Part shown: piece by piece, positions 6,394-16,549 of the stretch
How the letters are laid out: each line of letters begins with the position of its first letter
How positions within the stretch are numbered: the stretch's first letter is position 1
NCBI GenBank assembly: GCA_937907435.1
Contig: CALCIA010000270.1
Coordinates: 1-19,620 of the forward strand
DNA from: an uncultured Actinomycetes bacterium
Lineage (GTDB): Bacteria; Actinomycetota; Thermoleophilia; Solirubrobacterales; 70-9
DNA: 19,620 bases
Direction: 5' to 3'
Position numbers and translations under genes: made by a program
The notes under the pieces: generated by a model
What the model saw: only the letters and a program-made list of their open reading frames with translations
Database searches by the model: none
What the model was told of the DNA's origin: nothing

Positions 6394-6963
6394 ATGGCGC
6401 TCGTCGGCCAGATAGCCGCGATCCCGGTCGCGGAGAGCGAAGGAAGCTTCCTGGTCTCACCCGGTGTCGGGCTGATGATCTGGACGCTGATCGTGTTCCT
6501 GTTCACGATGTGGGTCCTCAGCAAGGTCGCCTTCCCGCGGATCCAGGAGGCCCTGGACAAGCGCGCGAAAGCGATCTCGGAGTCGATCGACGCCGCCGAA
6601 CGGCAGCGCAAGGAGTCCGACGAACTGCTCGAGGAGTACCGCAGCCGCCTCGCCGAGGCGCGCGAGCAGGCCGACGACATCATGGCCCGGGCCCGCAAGG
6701 CCGCCGAGACGGCGGAGTCGGAGGCGACCGCCGCCGGTCGGGAGAAACGCGACGAGCTCGTCGCCCAGGCGCAGCGCGACATCGAGGCCGAGACCCGGCG
6801 CTCGCTCGAGTCGATCCGCAAGGAGGTCGCCGACCTCACCGTCCTGGCGACCGAGAAAGTCACCCGCAAGACGCTCACCGAAGACGACCAGCGACGGCTC
6901 GTCGAGGAGGCGCTCGGCGAGGTCGACTTCTCCGCCCTCTCGGGCTCGAGCTCGGAGAACTAG
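6394..6963 (+). CDS. atpF: ATP synthase F0 subunit b
   Basis: 189 aa peripheral stalk subunit. One membrane helix lies near 27-47 (VGLMIWTLIVFLFTMWVLSKV), followed by the family's FPRIQEALDKRAKAISESIDAAE. A long charged helix to about residue 170 would form the right-handed coiled-coil dimer. The acidic, Ser-rich end (FSALSGSSSEN) would bind delta/F1. The ATG is 2 bp after the atpE stop, with no clear ribosome site, so re-initiation is likely. Only one b gene is present, with no b-delta fusion of the mycobacterial type. Confidence 0.95.
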   Translation: MALVGQIAAIPVAESEGSFLVSPGVGLMIWTLIVFLFTMWVLSKVAFPRIQEALDKRAKAISESIDAAERQRKESDELLEEYRSRLAEAREQADDIMARARKAAETAESEATAAGREKRDELVAQAQRDIEAETRRSLESIRKEVADLTVLATEKVTRKTLTEDDQRRLVEEALGEVDFSALSGSSSEN

Positions 6964-6978
6964 GGGTAACCGGAGCAG

Positions 6979-7512
6979 ATGGCCGACGCCGCCCGCGTAT
7001 ACGCCGAGGCCCTCTTCGAGGCCGGAGAGGACAAAGGCAAGATCAACGAGCTGCAGGAGCAGCTGGCGCAGTTCGCCGACGCCGTCGACGCCGACCGCGA
7101 GCTGCAGGTCTTCCTGTTCAGCCCGTACCTCAGCTCGAACGACAAGGTGGAGGGGCTGCGGCGCGCCGTTACGGGTGCCGAGCCGGAGTTCGTCAACTTC
7201 CTCGAGCTGCTGGTCGAGAAAGGCCGGATGCCGGAGGTTTTCCGCATCCGGCGGGAGTACGACGAGCTCTGGAAAAGAGCCAACCGCCGCCTCGACGTGA
7301 CCGTCACCAGCGCGATCGAGCTCGACCCGGGCGTGGTCGGGAAAATCGGCGAAGAGGTCGAACGGCAGACCGGCGAGAAGGTCGAGCTGTCGAGCGAGGT
7401 GGACGACGGGATCCTCGGCGGCATCGTGCTGCGGGTCGGCAACATGGTCCTTGACGCGAGCATCCGCACTCGTCTGGAGAAATTGCGAAAAAGCGTCGCG
7501 AGCGCGGCGTAA
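6979..7512 (+). CDS. atpH: ATP synthase F1 subunit delta
   Basis: 177 aa, the normal length of delta/OSCP. It joins the b stalk to the top of the alpha3beta3 head. The N-terminal ARVYAEALFEAGEDKGK is the characteristic delta opening. The C-terminal DDGILGGIVLRVGNMVLDASIRTRLEKLRKSV matches the delta signature (GG-x-hydrophobic-hydrophobic, hydrophobic-D-S/A-S/hydrophobic-R-x-x-L). It starts 15 bp after atpF with a weak GGAGC stretch before it. Unlike mycobacteria, it is separate from subunit b. Confidence 0.95.
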   Translation: MADAARVYAEALFEAGEDKGKINELQEQLAQFADAVDADRELQVFLFSPYLSSNDKVEGLRRAVTGAEPEFVNFLELLVEKGRMPEVFRIRREYDELWKRANRRLDVTVTSAIELDPGVVGKIGEEVERQTGEKVELSSEVDDGILGGIVLRVGNMVLDASIRTRLEKLRKSVASAA

Positions 7513-7517
7513 GGAGG
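7511..7517 (+). promoter_or_regulatory. Shine-Dalgarno AAGGAGG before atpA
   Basis: A full AAGGAGG overlaps the atpH TAA stop and lies 12 bases before the ATG at 7530. A second in-frame ATG at 7536 would be 18 bases away, so 7530 is preferred. Confidence 0.7.
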
Positions 7518-7529
7518 AAGTAGACCAAG

Positions 7530-9206
<1,677 letters not shown>

Positions 9207-9224
9207 CGACGCCGGAGATCCGCC

Positions 9225-10142
9225 ATGGCCACGCAGAAGGAAGTCAAGAGTCGCATTGCGTCGATCAAAAACATCAACAAGATCACGCGCGCGATGGAGA
9301 TGGTCGCGGCGGCGCGCCTGCGCCGCTCCGAACAGCGGATCGCCGACCTCCGTCCCTACTCGGAGGGGATGCGGAAACTGACCCGCATCGCCTCCGCCCA
9401 CGCGGGCGGGCTGCCGCGCGTCCCGGTGCTGGCCGAGCGCGAGAACGTGCAGAAGGTCGGCATCGTCCTCGTCACCGCCGACCGCGGCCTGGCGGGCGCC
9501 TTCAACTCGAACATCATCCGTGAGGGCATGCGCTCGGCCGAGCGCGTCCGCGGCGAGGGCGCCGAGCCGATCTTCTCGGTGGTCGGCCGCAAGGGCGTCT
9601 CCGCGATGACGTTCCGCAAACAGGAGCTGAGCGGGGAATACACCGGCTTCACCGACCGCCCGTCGTTCGCCGACGCGCGGCAGATCGGCGAGGAGCTGGT
9701 CGCCCGTTATGTCGACGAGGAGGTCGACCGGGTCGAGCTGATCTACAACCGCTTCGTCTCGCCGCTGACCCAGCACGTCTGGCGCCAGACCCTGCTGCCG
9801 CTGCAGCAGGCCGAGGTGGTCGGCGAGGGCGCCGACGCCGAGGAGGAGCCGGAGGAGAACGAGTCGGGCGGCGGCCAGGCGCGCTCGGAGTGGTTCTTCG
9901 AGCCCGAAGCCGAGGAGCTGCTCGCGCGGCTGATCCCGGAGTACGTGACGATCTCGGTCTACCGGGCGCTGCTCGAGTCGGCCGCCTCGGAGCTCGGCGC
10001 GCGGATGACCGCGATGCGCAACGCGGCCGAGAACGCCGAAAAAATCAACGACAAACTGACCCTGGAGATGAACCGCGCCCGCCAGGCGGAAATCACCCAG
10101 CAGATCCTCGAGGTCGTCTCCGGCGCCGAGGCGCTGAGCTAG
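9225..10142 (+). CDS. atpG: ATP synthase F1 subunit gamma
   Basis: 305 aa, the central rotor shaft. The N-terminal helix KEVKSRIASIKNINKITRAMEMVAAARLRR and the C-terminal helix RMTAMRNAAENAEKINDKLTLEMNRARQAEITQQILEVVSGAEAL form the coiled coil that turns in the alpha3beta3 head; both are highly conserved. A Glu- and Gly-rich stretch near residues 203-225 (EGADAEEEPEENESGGGQ) is a surface insertion like those seen in other actinobacterial gamma subunits. GGAG 8 bases before the ATG serves as ribosome site. A 53-bp gap separates it from atpD. Confidence 0.97.
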   Translation: MATQKEVKSRIASIKNINKITRAMEMVAAARLRRSEQRIADLRPYSEGMRKLTRIASAHAGGLPRVPVLAERENVQKVGIVLVTADRGLAGAFNSNIIREGMRSAERVRGEGAEPIFSVVGRKGVSAMTFRKQELSGEYTGFTDRPSFADARQIGEELVARYVDEEVDRVELIYNRFVSPLTQHVWRQTLLPLQQAEVVGEGADAEEEPEENESGGGQARSEWFFEPEAEELLARLIPEYVTISVYRALLESAASELGARMTAMRNAAENAEKINDKLTLEMNRARQAEITQQILEVVSGAEALS

Positions 10143-10195
10143 ACCCCCCAGAAAATCCACGAGTTCGCGAGACCAGGAAAAGGACCTAGATCAAA

Positions 10196-11629
<1,434 letters not shown>

Positions 11630-11638
11630 GGAGCGAAG

Positions 11639-12052
11639 TTGGCCGCCGAGCACATGCTGGACGTCGAAGTCCTCACCCCGGAGGGGGAGGTCTTCAACGG
11701 CGAAGTCCGCCAGCTCTCGACCCGCACCGAAGTGGGCGAAATCGGCATCCTCGCCAACCACGCCCCGGTGCTCGGCGCCCTGCTGCCGACCACCCTGCGC
11801 CTGCACGTCTCCGACTCAGAGACGAAAAAGTACGCGCAGTCGCACGGCTGGCTGCAGGTGTTCGAGAACACCGCCCGGGTGTTGGTCGAGGAAGCGGTCG
11901 CGCCCGAGGATCTCGACGCCGGCGCGCTCAAAGAGGAGCTCTCCGACGCGGAACGGCGGCTGGCTGAGTCGGAGTCGGGCACTGCTGAGTGGTCGCGCGC
12001 GGTGAAAGACAAACAGCGCGCCGAGACTTTTCTGTCGATCGCGCAGGGATGA
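11639..12052 (+). CDS. atpC: ATP synthase F1 subunit epsilon
   Basis: 137 aa, rotor subunit that also inhibits ATP hydrolysis in many bacteria. The N-terminal beta-sandwich is clear: LDVEVLTPEGEVFNGEVRQLSTRTEVGEIGILANHAPVLGALLP, then LHVSDSETKKYAQSHGWLQVFENTARVLVEEA. The C-terminal helical part (about 85-137) is present. The start TTG has GGGAG (11629-11633) 5 bases upstream, overlapping the atpD stop. An in-frame ATG at 11654 has no ribosome site and would cut the first five residues. It is the last gene of the operon, followed by a 405-bp structured gap. Confidence 0.93.
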   Translation: MAAEHMLDVEVLTPEGEVFNGEVRQLSTRTEVGEIGILANHAPVLGALLPTTLRLHVSDSETKKYAQSHGWLQVFENTARVLVEEAVAPEDLDAGALKEELSDAERRLAESESGTAEWSRAVKDKQRAETFLSIAQG

Positions 12053-12457
12053 GGCGGGGGCGGGGCTCCCGGGCTCGCCTCTCCGGAACAACCTCCCGCG
12101 CCCTTCGGGCGCTGGGTCGGGGAAGATGCTGCGCCCCTATGGGGCGCAGGGATCAGATTGCATATCGCCGGATATTCCGGCGAGTCGAGCCCGAGAGCCC
12201 CGCCTGCGTCGCGCCGGGACGAATTGACGCTGCGTCGCGGGGTGGGAAAGCTGACGGCAAATCTCGAGGTTGCAAGCTCGTCGCCGGATCCCGGACTGGG
12301 GGAGCTGCCGCGATGCGCCCGGCGGAGGGGATTCGGTCGTTCTCGTGGAGGAATGTCGCGAAGCGGCGGAAATGCAATCCGATCATTGCGCGCCATAGGC
12401 GCGCTCAGTCATCGTGAGCCGCACCCGAAGGGTGCGCGAAGCAATTCCGGAACGAGA
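12053..12457. other. Intergenic region filled with palindromes between atpC and the M20 gene
   Basis: I see no credible gene in these 405 bp. It holds at least five hairpins with 3-nt loops: 12098-12112 (loop TTC), 12129-12149 (9-bp stem, loop TAT), 12166-12182 (TAT), 12388-12404 (ATA) and 12420-12436 (GAA). The stretch 12083-12163 resembles the reverse complement of 12372-12450, sharing CCGGAA, CCCTTCGGG, CCTATGG, GATC and GATTGCAT in the same order. So it looks like two related units placed head to head, the right one intact. Confidence 0.75.
12083..12163. repeat. Left, partial copy of the palindromic unit
   Basis: Imperfect inverted copy of 12372-12450. Landmarks in order: CCGGAA (12083-12088), a triloop hairpin at 12098-12112, a 9-bp-stem hairpin at 12129-12149 around CCCTATGGG, and GATTGCAT (12156-12163). 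From CCTATGG to GATTGCAT the two copies differ at only a few positions. It may serve as a terminator region for the atp operon, but no U-tract is present. Confidence 0.65.
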
Positions 12458-12474
12458 ATGACCGAATCCCCTCC
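12324..12474. repeat. 151-bp element with 23-bp inverted ends covering the M20 start codon
   Basis: Bases 12324-12346 and 12452-12474 are reverse complements except for one position, G12339 opposite T12459, which would be a G-U pair in RNA. Inside them GGAAT (12350-12354) pairs with ATTCC (12444-12448) across a symmetric GGA/GGA internal loop, and two hairpins follow (12388-12404 and 12420-12436). The right arm contains the ATG (12458-12460) and the first five codons of the M20 gene. It could be a MITE/REP-like insertion, a structured 5' leader, or both. Confidence 0.8.
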
Positions 12475-13558
12475 CTCAGAGCTCCTTTCCCTTGCGAAGC
12501 GGCTCATTGCGTATGAGACCTGCGATGAGCGCAGCATTTTCGAGTGCGCCGGGTTTGTTGAAGCGTGGCTGGAGGCGCGCGACATCGAGACGAAGCGGGA
12601 AGAGGTCCGTGGGCTGCCCGTGGTGAAGGCCGAAGTCGGGCCCGAGGGGGCGCCGACGGTCGTCCTCGAGGGGCATATCGACGTGGTGCCGGCGCACGCC
12701 GAGCAGTTCGAGCCGCGATTGGAGGGGGATCGGCTCTACGGGCGCGGTTCCTACGACATGAAGGGCGCGATCGCGGCGATGATGGTGGTCACCGCGGCGC
12801 TGCGGGAGCAGGACGGGGTGCGGGTGCGGCTGGGGATCGTCGGCGACGAGGAGTCCGAGGAGGGGGAGGACCGGGGCTGCGACCGGCTGGTCGACAGCGG
12901 CTTCACCGGGGACTTCGCGATCACCGGCGAGCCGACCGACCTGCACATCGGGGTCGAGGCCAAGGGCGTGCTGGCGCTGCGGCTCGAGGTGGGCGGGACG
13001 GCGGCGCACGGCGCCACGCCCTGGCTGGGCGACAACGCGGTGCTGAACGCGATCGACGTTTTCCGGAGTATCGAGTCGCTACCGTTTGCGAGACAGAGTT
13101 CGGAGTTGTTCGACCGTCCGTCGATAAACCTGGGGCGGATCTGGGGCGGCGACGCTCTGAACAAGGTGCCCGACCGATGCGTGATCGACGTCGATATCCG
13201 CTACCTGCCCGGCCAGGACCCCGTGGCCCTGCTGGACGAGATCCAGGCGATGCCCGGTGTCGCCGCGGCGCCGCTGCTTGTCCGCCCGCCGGCGACGGTC
13301 GACCGCGAATCGCCCTTCCTGGTCGGCCTGCGCGAGGCGGCGGCGACCTATGCCAACGGGGAGACGATGAGCGTCGGGCGCGACGGCGCCTCCGACGCGG
13401 TCTCCTTCCTGCGGGTGGGGGTGCCGGCGGTGGAGTTCGGCCCGGTCGGCGCCGGTCACCACGGCCCGGCGGAGTGGGTCTCGGTCGCCTCGCTGGAGGG
13501 CTACCGGCAGGCGCTCGAGTCGTTCCTGCGCGCGATCCCGGAGCGGCTCGGTGAGTAG
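12458..13558 (+). CDS. M20 family metallopeptidase (ArgE/DapE/CPG2-like)
   Basis: 366 aa, cytoplasmic two-zinc amidohydrolase type. Family motifs: LEGHIDVVP (His73, Asp75), GRGSYDMKGAIAAM (Asp100, bridging), GDEESEEGEDRG (Glu131 as general base, Glu132 as ligand), TGEPTDL (Glu158), TAAHGATP (His184, dimerisation lid), and GAGHHGPAEWV (His335 as last ligand). All expected residues are present, so it should be active. The substrate cannot be told apart among N-acetylornithine, succinyl-diaminopimelate and other N-acyl amino acids or dipeptides. The frame is open 100 codons upstream, but that part is palindromic non-coding DNA, so the ATG at 12458 is chosen; GGAACGAG before it is a weak ribosome site. 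It overlaps the LCP gene by 8 bases. Its first part is less GC-rich than its neighbours. Confidence 0.9.
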   Translation: MTESPPSELLSLAKRLIAYETCDERSIFECAGFVEAWLEARDIETKREEVRGLPVVKAEVGPEGAPTVVLEGHIDVVPAHAEQFEPRLEGDRLYGRGSYDMKGAIAAMMVVTAALREQDGVRVRLGIVGDEESEEGEDRGCDRLVDSGFTGDFAITGEPTDLHIGVEAKGVLALRLEVGGTAAHGATPWLGDNAVLNAIDVFRSIESLPFARQSSELFDRPSINLGRIWGGDALNKVPDRCVIDVDIRYLPGQDPVALLDEIQAMPGVAAAPLLVRPPATVDRESPFLVGLREAAATYANGETMSVGRDGASDAVSFLRVGVPAVEFGPVGAGHHGPAEWVSVASLEGYRQALESFLRAIPERLGE

Positions 13559-15230
13559 CACGCCGCCGCCCGGCTACGGCGGGTACTCGACCCGCAAGCC
13601 GCCCCCCGAGGGGGACGGCACCGAGCCGCCGAAGAAGAAGCGCTACTGGTGGCGGTTCAGCCTCGCCAGCCTGATCATCGTCGCCGTCTGCGCCGCGGCC
13701 ACGTCGTCGGCCGTGCTGCTCTACATCAACTCGATCGCCGAAGCGATCGGCACGAAGGAAAACAAGCACCTCTCCGCCGAAGTCGAAGACGTGGTCAAGA
13801 AAGTCCACGGCGGCGCGCCGCAGACGATCCTGATCCTCGGCTCCGACAAACGCCCCGAATTCGAAGAAGAATTCGGCCGCTCCGATACCACGATCCTGTT
13901 GCGGCTCGACGCCGGCAAGAACCTGATCTCGGTGATGTCGATCCCGCGCGACCTGAAGGTCGAAATCCCCGGGCTCTTCGGCCCCGAAAAGTTCAACGGC
14001 GCCTATGCCGAGGGCGGCCCGAGGCTGACCGTCCAGGTGGTCAAGGATCTGACCGGCCTGCAGATCAACCACATCGTCAACATCGACTTCCTCGGCTTCG
14101 TCCGCGCCGTCGACGCGATCGGCTGCGTCTACACCGACGTCGACCGTCGCTACTTCCACTCCAACGTCGGCGTGCCGGAAGAAGAACAGTACGCCGAAAT
14201 CAACATCCAGCCCGGCTACCAGAAGCTCTGTGGAAGAAAAGCGCTCCAGTACGTGCGCTACCGGCACACCGACACCGACATCGTCCGCTCGGCCCGCCAG
14301 CAGAGCTTCCTCAGCCAGGTGCGCCATCAGATCTCGCCGCTCGACCTGATCACCGACAACCACAGCCTGATCGACATCCTCACCGAATACACGACGGCGA
14401 ACATCGAGGAAGGCGCCGAACTGATCGAACTGCTCGACCTGCTCTACGAACTCCGCGGCGCCGAAGTCCAGCAGATTCACTTCCCGGCCGAACTCGGCCC
14501 CAGCTACGTCTACGCGAACGAGAACGAAATCCACCACGCGGCGAAGGAATTCCTCGGCGAAGCCGGCTACCAGACGCAGAAGGCCGAAAAGCAGGAAGAA
14601 GAAGAAAAGGCCGAACGGAAGAAGAAGCGGCAGGAAGAACGGCAGAAGAAGAAGGGCAAGGCCAAGAAGAAGCCCAAGAAGAAGCCGAAGAAGCACACGC
14701 CACCGGGTGGCGACGAGCTCGTGCCCGCGGCCGAAATCGGCGAACAGGAGGCGGAAATCGTCGCCCGCAAGGTGGGCGGTGGCTTCCCGGTCTTCTACCC
14801 GACCCGGCTGCCCTCCGGCGCCAGCTTCCAGGAATCGAATCCCTACGAACACATCGTCGATCCGCGCGTCTACCACCTGAAAGACAAGGACAAGGAACGC
14901 CACGGGGCCTACCGGATGGTCGGCATCTTCGTCCCCGTCTACGAAGAACCGAACTACTTCGGGGTACAGGGGATCCAAGGTTGGGAAAATCCGCCGATCC
15001 TCGACGACCCGACCGAAGAACGGACCGTCAACGGACGTGAATACTCGATCTACACCGATAGCGGCAAGATCAAGCTGGTCGCCTGGCACCGCGGCGAAAA
15101 CACCTACTGGATCTCCAACAGCCTGCAGCAGTCGCTGTCGAACGAGCAGATGATGGGGATCGCGGAGTCCTGCCACGTGATGCTGCCGAAGAAGAAGAAA
15201 ACTGCGAAAGCGGGGAGCAAGAGCGAATGA
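13551..15230 (+). CDS. LytR-CpsA-Psr (LCP) family protein with extra C-terminal domain
   Basis: 559 aa. It has a short cytosolic Pro-rich N-terminus with KKKR, one membrane helix at about 36-58, then an extracellular LCP domain (about 90-310). LCP enzymes transfer undecaprenyl-pyrophosphate-linked glycans onto peptidoglycan or proteins. Key blocks: ILGSDKRP (95-102), GRSDTTILLRLD (109-120), SIPRDLKVEIPG (130-141), KFNGAYAEGG, and ALQYVRYRHTDTDIVRSARQQ (231-251), which hold the conserved Arg and Asp residues. A Lys/Glu-rich linker (about 343-384) leads to a domain at about 405-548 that is not LytR_C; its GREYSIY and KLVAWHRGENTYWISNSL remind me of DUF4367-like domains. The start is GTG at 13551, with GGAG 7 bases upstream, inside the M20 stop region. 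Glutamate is mostly GAA here (about 46 of 55), unlike neighbours that prefer GAG. Confidence 0.9.
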   Translation: MSSTPPPGYGGYSTRKPPPEGDGTEPPKKKRYWWRFSLASLIIVAVCAAATSSAVLLYINSIAEAIGTKENKHLSAEVEDVVKKVHGGAPQTILILGSDKRPEFEEEFGRSDTTILLRLDAGKNLISVMSIPRDLKVEIPGLFGPEKFNGAYAEGGPRLTVQVVKDLTGLQINHIVNIDFLGFVRAVDAIGCVYTDVDRRYFHSNVGVPEEEQYAEINIQPGYQKLCGRKALQYVRYRHTDTDIVRSARQQSFLSQVRHQISPLDLITDNHSLIDILTEYTTANIEEGAELIELLDLLYELRGAEVQQIHFPAELGPSYVYANENEIHHAAKEFLGEAGYQTQKAEKQEEEEKAERKKKRQEERQKKKGKAKKKPKKKPKKHTPPGGDELVPAAEIGEQEAEIVARKVGGGFPVFYPTRLPSGASFQESNPYEHIVDPRVYHLKDKDKERHGAYRMVGIFVPVYEEPNYFGVQGIQGWENPPILDDPTEERTVNGREYSIYTDSGKIKLVAWHRGENTYWISNSLQQSLSNEQMMGIAESCHVMLPKKKKTAKAGSKSE

Positions 15231-16540
15231 GTGAGAGAGGCGAAGCTGTCGGGGTGATCGGGGTCGGCTGGGTCGGGCTGGTGACCGCCGCCTGCTTTGC
15301 CGAGCTGGGCCACCGGGTGATCGCCCGCGACATCCTTCCCGAGAAGGTCGAGGCACTCGCGCGCGGCGACGTCGCCATCCACGAGCCGGGGCTGACCGAG
15401 ATGATCCGCCGCAACGCCGAGCGGATCACCTTCACCACCTCGATGGAGGAGCTGCTCGCCGGCGCCCGCCTGCTCTTCACCTGCGTCGACACGCCGCCGA
15501 CCTACTCCGGCGACGCCGATCTCTCGCGGGTGCGCGCGGTGGTCGCCGAGCTGCCCGAGGACTCCGACCACGTGCTGGTGATGAAGAGCACCGTGCCCGC
15601 CGGGACCGGCGAGTCGATCCGCCGCGACATGCCCGGCCTCGCCTACGTCTCCTGCCCCGAGTTCCTCAAGGAGGGGACCGCGGTCGAGGACTTCATGCAC
15701 CCCGACCGCGTGGTGGTCGGCGCCGACCCCGGCGACGAGGAGGCGGCCGACGCGGTGGCGGCCCTCTACGCGCCGCTCGGCGCCGAGGGGGAGATCCTGC
15801 GCACCGACGTCGCCAGCGCCGAGATGATCAAGCTCGCCTCGAACGCCTTCCTGGCGACCAAGATCTCCTTCATCAACGAGATCGCCAACGTCTGCGAGGA
15901 GGTCGGCGCCGACGTCGGCGAGGTCGCCCGCGGCATGGGGTCCGACACGCGGATCGGCAAGTCCTTCCTGCGAGCCGGGATCGGCTACGGCGGCTCCTGC
16001 TTCCCCAAGGACGTCTCGGCGCTGAAGATGCTGGCCGGCAACACCGGCTACCACTTCCAGCTCTTGACCTCGGTGATCGAGGTGAACGAGCTGCAGAAGC
16101 GGCGGGTGGTGGGGAAGCTGGAGAAGCACCTCGGCTCGCTGATCGGCAAGCGGATCGCGCTGCTCGGCCTCGCCTTCAAGCCGGACACCGACGACATGCG
16201 CGAGGCCTCGAGCCTGGTGCTCTCGGCGCGCCTGCAGGGCGAGGGCGCCGAGGTCGTCGCCTACGACCCGGTCGCCTCCGAGCGGGCGAGCGCGATGCTG
16301 ACCTCGGTCGAGATGGCCGACTCGGCGATGGCGGCGCTGGAGGGCGCCGACGCCGCGGTCCTGGTCACCGAGTGGGGCGAGTTCCGTGACCTCGACTGGG
16401 CCGCTGCCGCCGCGTCGATGGCGCGCCCGCTGGTCGTCGACGGCCGCAACTACCTCGACCCCGAGGCGCTGGCGACCGCGGGCTTCGAATACGAGGGCAT
16501 CGGCCGGCAGCCGCGACAGGCGCCGACCAAGGTCTCCTAG
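15227..16540 (+). CDS. UDP-glucose/GDP-mannose dehydrogenase family protein
   Basis: 437 aa, typical length. These NAD-dependent enzymes oxidise an NDP-sugar twice to the uronic acid; UDP-glucose to UDP-glucuronate is the commonest case. The N-terminal Rossmann motif is GVGWVG (12-17). SCPEFLKEGTAVEDF (142-156), EMIKLASNAFLATKISFINEIA (Lys202, Asn206) and GYGGSCFPKD (253-262), with catalytic Cys258 and Lys261, are all present. The C-terminal domain shows LLGLAFKPDTDDMREASS. The ATG overlaps the LCP stop (ATGA at 15227-15230). The uronate product would fit an acidic wall polymer. The substrate (UDP-Glc, UDP-ManNAc or GDP-Man) cannot be read from sequence alone. Confidence 0.95.
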   Translation: MSERGEAVGVIGVGWVGLVTAACFAELGHRVIARDILPEKVEALARGDVAIHEPGLTEMIRRNAERITFTTSMEELLAGARLLFTCVDTPPTYSGDADLSRVRAVVAELPEDSDHVLVMKSTVPAGTGESIRRDMPGLAYVSCPEFLKEGTAVEDFMHPDRVVVGADPGDEEAADAVAALYAPLGAEGEILRTDVASAEMIKLASNAFLATKISFINEIANVCEEVGADVGEVARGMGSDTRIGKSFLRAGIGYGGSCFPKDVSALKMLAGNTGYHFQLLTSVIEVNELQKRRVVGKLEKHLGSLIGKRIALLGLAFKPDTDDMREASSLVLSARLQGEGAEVVAYDPVASERASAMLTSVEMADSAMAALEGADAAVLVTEWGEFRDLDWAAAAASMARPLVVDGRNYLDPEALATAGFEYEGIGRQPRQAPTKVS

Positions 16541-16543
16541 GAG
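16539..16543 (+). promoter_or_regulatory. Shine-Dalgarno AGGAG supporting an ATC start at 16550
   Basis: AGGAG overlaps the dehydrogenase stop and lies 6 bases before ATC 16550, an ideal spacing. The GTG at 16568 would be 24 bases away. This decides for 16550 as the translation start of the nucleotidyltransferase. Confidence 0.6.
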
Positions 16544-16549
16544 AAGCCG

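Noticed and set aside
12153..12386. Small minus-strand frame (77 codons) in the atpC-M20 gap
   Set aside because: It lies wholly inside the palindromic region, has no ribosome site or promoter, and a Pro/Ala/Arg composition. It is most likely translation of repeat DNA.
12158..12457. 100-codon N-terminal extension of the M20 protein
   Set aside because: The added part is repeat DNA with no family similarity; M20 homology begins just after the ATG at 12458.
12921..15356. 811-codon minus-strand frame opposite the M20 and LCP genes
   Set aside because: Antisense shadow; the plus strand encodes clear M20 and LCP motifs, and the minus product has no recognisable domain.
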